In this document: positions 60,606-64,000 of the stretch, piece after piece
Layout of the letters: each line of letters opens with the position of its first letter
Numbering within the stretch: the stretch's first letter is position 1
DNA from: Dioszegia crocea
Lineage: Eukaryota > Basidiomycota > Tremellomycetes > Tremellales > Bulleribasidiaceae
Assembly (NCBI GenBank): GCA_001600615.1
Contig: BCKK01000011.1
Location: 302,799 to 366,798 of the forward strand
DNA: 64,000 bases
Direction: 5' to 3'
Position numbers and translations under genes: made by a program
The notes under the pieces: model-generated
Told to the model about the DNA's origin: nothing
The model's input: the letters and a program-made list of their open reading frames with translations, nothing else
Database searches by the model: none

Positions 60606-63027
60606 TCACAACAAAGTCTCACCCAGCCATTTCCTAAACGCCTCACAAGTCTCACTCGGATCTTCATCAAATTGATGATCCCCCTCCGGCCTAAACTCAT
60701 ACCTCACATCACCCTTATACTCCCCCAGCACCTCCAAAGTCTTCTCCATCGGCTGTACTTTATCGTCCTTGCCTCCATACGCAAAGTATATCGGTGGTGT
60801 AGGGACAGGTACAGTATTCCTCCTGCCTGTCGGCCGATTCAAGAGCGGTAGACGAGTAGTAATACTGAGCGCTTCGGGTGATGGTCGGAAACCATCCAGT
60901 CCCGAACCGATAGATCGCTGATTCATGAATAGTAGCGAGGGGAAGAGGGCGTGTTGGAGCATGTAAGGGTAGAGGATTGAGCGGGGGCCGCCAGAGATGG
61001 TTGTGCAGATTGGAGCGGCGCGCAGGTCAAGGTGTGGCTTGGCTTCTGCCTGGGGTATACTAAATTGGTCAGCTTATACTACGCCGCGAAAATGGATGTA
61101 TGTATTAGCTCACCTTCTGCTCATCCACGGTACAGGGTTCGTCTCTGTTGCCCAGAACTTATCCGTCATATCCGTAATTGGGTAAAACGGCGCAATACAC
61201 TTAACGCCCTTCTCCCCTCTATACCCTCCAACCTCCTCATCACTAATCCCAGGCGGCATTTCCAATCCCGCCACCAACGCCAAATACCCTCCTGCCGATC
61301 CCCCACTGAGACATATCCTAGAAACATCAATCCTATTCTCGCCCTTCCCAGCTTTGGAGATCCGCTCATTCAGCCGAGTCTGAATGAAAGTCATCAATGC
61401 GGTGATATCAGACAAGATATCAATGATGGGGACTTGAGGCGCCAGACGGTAATTTGCCGAAATGACCGCGACGCTTTCGCCTTCCCCATTATCGCCAAAG
61501 GGAGTTTTGGGGATTCGACGGAAATGAGGTGGGAGATTTTCTTTGTTGCCTTGTAATAGCCCGCCACCGTGGAACCAGACCACTACGGGGTGGCCAGTCT
61601 TAGTTTTTGAGGGAGAAGGAGGGAGGTATAGATCCATGTCAACTTCCAGGGGGAGTGAGTCGAACGTTGCTGCGGGGAGGGTACGGTAGACGAGCCGTAA
61701 ATCGGGTTTGGGCACGTCTGCCGATGGTCCCGATGGAGCCGAGGTGGCAGAGGAGGCGGACCCTTTGCTTTCATCCCCGCCTGTCGCGGTTGGCGTCGGA
61801 CGGGATCCAGTGAACGTCCCCGTTCCTTCCATGTCAACTTTACATCCCCCAGCCAGATCCCCCTGAACTCCCCGCAGATACCCATTCCCATTCAAAACGA
61901 GCGAGACGAGCGAGGGCATCCCCTCTGCGCCGATCCCAACGCTCTCCACGTCCAACTCTCCACCCAAAGCGTTCGACTCGAGGTTTACGAGTCTCATAGC
62001 TTTCAGCCCACCGGCGGCTTTCAGGCCCTGTAGCCCTTCTGCAGAAAGACGGTTGTGTCCCAGATTCAAAGTTCGAAGGACTGGCCATATTTCCTTTGAA
62101 GCCTTCTTCTGGCGAGAGAACGAGGTGGATAGAAACCCAGCGCCGTAGCCCAGTCCTTCGTCCGATGGCTCGATAGGCGCCGAAAGGTCCAGCGAGGTCA
62201 GAGCGTTATGGGATAGATCGAGAACCTCGAGTTTGGGCAGGAGGAGGATAGCGGGAGGTAGGGTATTGAAGGCGTTATGTGTAAGGGTGAGGGATGTAAT
62301 TCGGAGTAAATCCGCGAACGAGTCAGGGAGTGACGAGATCCGATTAGAAGATAGCTATCTCATCAGTCATCTAGCCTTTGCAGCGACACGCGTGTTGAAC
62401 GATATCTTGAATTTGGGCCCAGGACGACAAACTCACATTGACACTCTTCAAACCCCCAAACGCGCCAATTTCCCTATCGACCACTTCAATCCCATTACCC
62501 TCCACATTAAAGGCGATCAGCTCCGCCTCAGGCTCAACCCATTCCTCCTTCTTTGCAGCGTTATTGAACACAGCGTCCCGCTCGGCCTTTTCAGCAATAG
62601 CAAGATGATCCGAGAACGTCGCTGTCATCCCTCTCACGCCGGTGGGCTGGGCTTCTTCAGCTGCAGGAGTATTTGACAGCTCTTCAGCTGGGATACCGAG
62701 TAAGACAGTGTAGACTTCGGCGGGTATTCGATCGAGGTTTAACGAAGAGATGTCGAGTTTGCCTGAGCGGTATCAGCTAAAGTCACCTAGGCATAATCGT
62801 TGACACCACAACTGACCATTCTTGCCAGCCTTCTTAGTTTGTCCTAGAACAGTCTTATCCTCTAGGCCCTCCATCACTGCAGCACCTCCATTCCGCCCTC
62901 CCGCCTGTCCATACCCTCTCGACGCAGCCGCGTTGGAGCTGGCCTGAGCGGCCGAGGTTCGAGCTGCCGGCGTGAAATTTTTCGCTGCTGCACGTCGAGC
63001 AGCAATCTGATCTCTCAGAGTCGACAT
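60606..63027 (-). CDS. Leucine-rich-repeat / alpha-beta hydrolase fusion protein
   Basis: Exons (5' to 3') 62817-63027, 62437-62762, 61114-62354 and 60606-61059 give 743 aa. The first 360 residues have an Ala-rich leader and LRRs (LDISSLNLDRIPAEVY; LSSNRISSLPDSF; LEVLDLSHNALTSLDLS; LRTLNLGHNRLS). The second half is an HSL-type alpha/beta hydrolase: oxyanion-hole HGGG, nucleophile elbow GGSAGG, acid GKDDK and histidine GDHQF. The catalytic triad looks intact. An esterase or lipase activity and an LRR docking surface are inferred. The join lies inside one 1241-nt exon, so it is not a splice-model artefact. Confidence 0.82.
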
Positions 63028-63114
63028 CGCGCGTGGGGTCACGTATGGTATAGCTTGGTGATGTGTTTGTTCCAGCTTTGCCCTTGAGATATAGGTCGGT
63101 TCGCGGGGATCGCG

Positions 63115-63570
63115 ATGAAGATGCCCGAAATCACGTGACGGCTCGGATCTTGTCGGATCCCTTACCACCCACAAAGCACCCCCAACTCTCTTTACCGGTC
63201 ACCATCGCTACCATCTACTGCCGACCTGAACCGACGGGCCAGGCAACCAAACTCCGAAGTCAGGGACTCGGCTACGCGGGACCCTGTACCTCGCGAGAAG
63301 TCGGGCACAGGGCAGAAGGGAGGGGAGAAACAGAAGAAGACTTCGGCGAAGAAACGCGGCTTACGCGGCAATCAAGCCGACGCCATATACGGCGCTGCGA
63401 ATCACCAAGCTCACAAGGCTGCCAATCCTAAACCCAATCGTCCGGCCAAAGTGCCACCTCTCCCGCCCACTTCTCCCCTCCCGACAGATCGGCCCGGCTT
63501 GAAGTCCCGCATCGGCGGATCACGGCAGCCCTCTCGCCCCTCCACCCTCTCTGCCCGCCTCGGCAGGTGA
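63115..63570 (+). CDS. Basic, proline-rich protein, probable 5' part of a longer gene
   Basis: Exons 63115-63134 and 63177-63570 with a 42-nt intron. The start is MKMPEIT, 88 bp from the divergent LRR-esterase start. The frame is open for 130 codons of Arg/Lys/Pro/Ser-rich sequence (KKTSAKKRGLRGNQADAIYG; KVPPLPPTSPLP) and meets a TGA at 63568. The last bases before that TGA are a good donor (CAG/GTGAGG at 63567), so the stop is probably intronic and the gene continues into the repeat-bearing ORF. No family recognised. Confidence 0.45.
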
Positions 63571-63572
63571 GG

Positions 63573-64000
63573 ATGGAATCCAACACTACTCACGGCACTA
63601 CGCAGTCTCCGGACTTGCGAGCCGGGCACACCGCAGTCTCAGGACTTGCGAGCCAATCTCCCCCTCGCTCCACCGAGCACACCGCAGTCACTGGACTAGC
63701 GAGCTCACCTCTTTCCCCCATTCCCCAATCCGGGCGTAACGCAGTCTTAGGACTAGCGACCCCCTCATCCCGCTCAGACGGAGGTAGGCGTAACGCAGTC
63801 TCTGGACTAGCGACTCCTTCATCCAACTCAGTCGGAGATATTAGCAGACATGCAAATATTGTTGATTCCCGCACAACGCAGTCGCAAGACTTGCGAGCAG
63901 GCATCACGCAGTCTCCGGACTTGCGAGCTGAATCATCAAACCGGTCATCTGACCAGCTAGGACAGGCGCGCACCGCAGTCTCCGGACTAGCGAGCGACTA
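63573..64000 (+). CDS. Repeat-bearing open frame, 3' truncated by the window
   Basis: An uninterrupted plus-strand frame of 142 codons from ATG 63573 to the window end. It reads Ser/Thr/Pro-rich sequence punctuated by two kinds of peptide repeat, TQSPDLRA (three copies) and TAVSGLAS-like (five copies). Both come from the same DNA hairpin read in two phases. It is probably a later exon of the gene starting at 63115; one in-frame join is from the donor at 63567 to an acceptor ending at 63652. The protein looks disordered. Confidence 0.45.
   Translation, partial: MESNTTHGTTQSPDLRAGHTAVSGLASQSPPRSTEHTAVTGLASSPLSPIPQSGRNAVLGLATPSSRSDGGRRNAVSGLATPSSNSVGDISRHANIVDSRTTQSQDLRAGITQSPDLRAESSNRSSDQLGQARTAVSGLASD
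63601..63993 (+). repeat. Eight-copy interspersed hairpin repeat (CGCAGTC-N4-GACTWGCGA)
   Basis: Copies start at 63601, 63632, 63683, 63740, 63794, 63877, 63907 and 63974, each 20 nt. The arms CGCAGTC and GACTWGCG are invariant and pair as a 7-bp stem with one bulged W. The four loop bases vary: TCCG, TCAG, ACTG, TTAG, TCTG, GCAA, TCCG, TCCG. Spacing is irregular (30-83 bp), so it is not a simple tandem array. The array may continue beyond the window. Confidence 0.9.

Noticed and set aside
63601..63993. CRISPR array
   Set aside because: Units are short, spaced irregularly, lie inside an open reading frame of a eukaryotic genome, and have no cas genes nearby.

Overview
The window is nuclear DNA of a basidiomycete fungus, most likely a Tremellomycete (Cryptococcus/Kwoniella/Saitozyma-like). 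Genes are dense on both strands and cut by many introns of about 40-70 nt that carry a GCTGAY-type branch site just before the acceptor. Protein sequences such as Pfa4, Nrd1 and Rvs161/Hob3 are of the kind seen in that group. I rebuilt exon chains by hand. Unless stated otherwise, each chain keeps frame across every junction and its summed length divides by three.

Layout. 0-8.7 kb: 5'-truncated GTPBP1-like GTPase, PFA4 palmitoyltransferase, mitochondrial uS4, an unrecognised small gene, GRX5 and a divergent Cdc25/Arr2-type phosphatase. 9-18 kb: an unknown membrane protein, GPC1, ribosomal protein eS1, and an Nrd1-type four-RRM protein. 18.4-25.7 kb: a PUF protein, a small secreted protein, and the BAR protein Rvs161/Hob3. 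25.9-33 kb: HBS1 with an alternative SKI7-type terminal exon, then a tandem pair of DUF7918-like genes. 33.6-45.1 kb: GDA1, MCM5, MsrB, an alpha-arrestin-like protein, and RPL26. 45.6-54 kb: small intronless lineage-specific genes, a DEAD-box pseudo-helicase, and EB1/BIM1. 54.6-64 kb: CHL1, an MFS transporter, a leucine-rich-repeat/esterase fusion, and a 3'-truncated gene full of hairpin repeats.

Most genes are housekeeping: translation and ribosome rescue (eS1, uL24, uS4m, HBS1/SKI7, PUF, Nrd1), DNA replication and cohesion (MCM5, CHL1), cytoskeleton and trafficking (EB1, Rvs161, arrestin, PFA4, GDA1), and redox/iron-sulfur work (GRX5, MsrB). MluI cell-cycle boxes (ACGCGT) lie in pairs upstream of MCM5 and of the first DUF7918-like gene.

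The most striking unexplained signal is at the right end. Eight copies of a 20-nt hairpin with an invariant 7-bp stem and a variable 4-nt loop sit inside one open reading frame, in two different reading phases. The base that would create a TAG stop is avoided in exactly the copies where it would be in frame.
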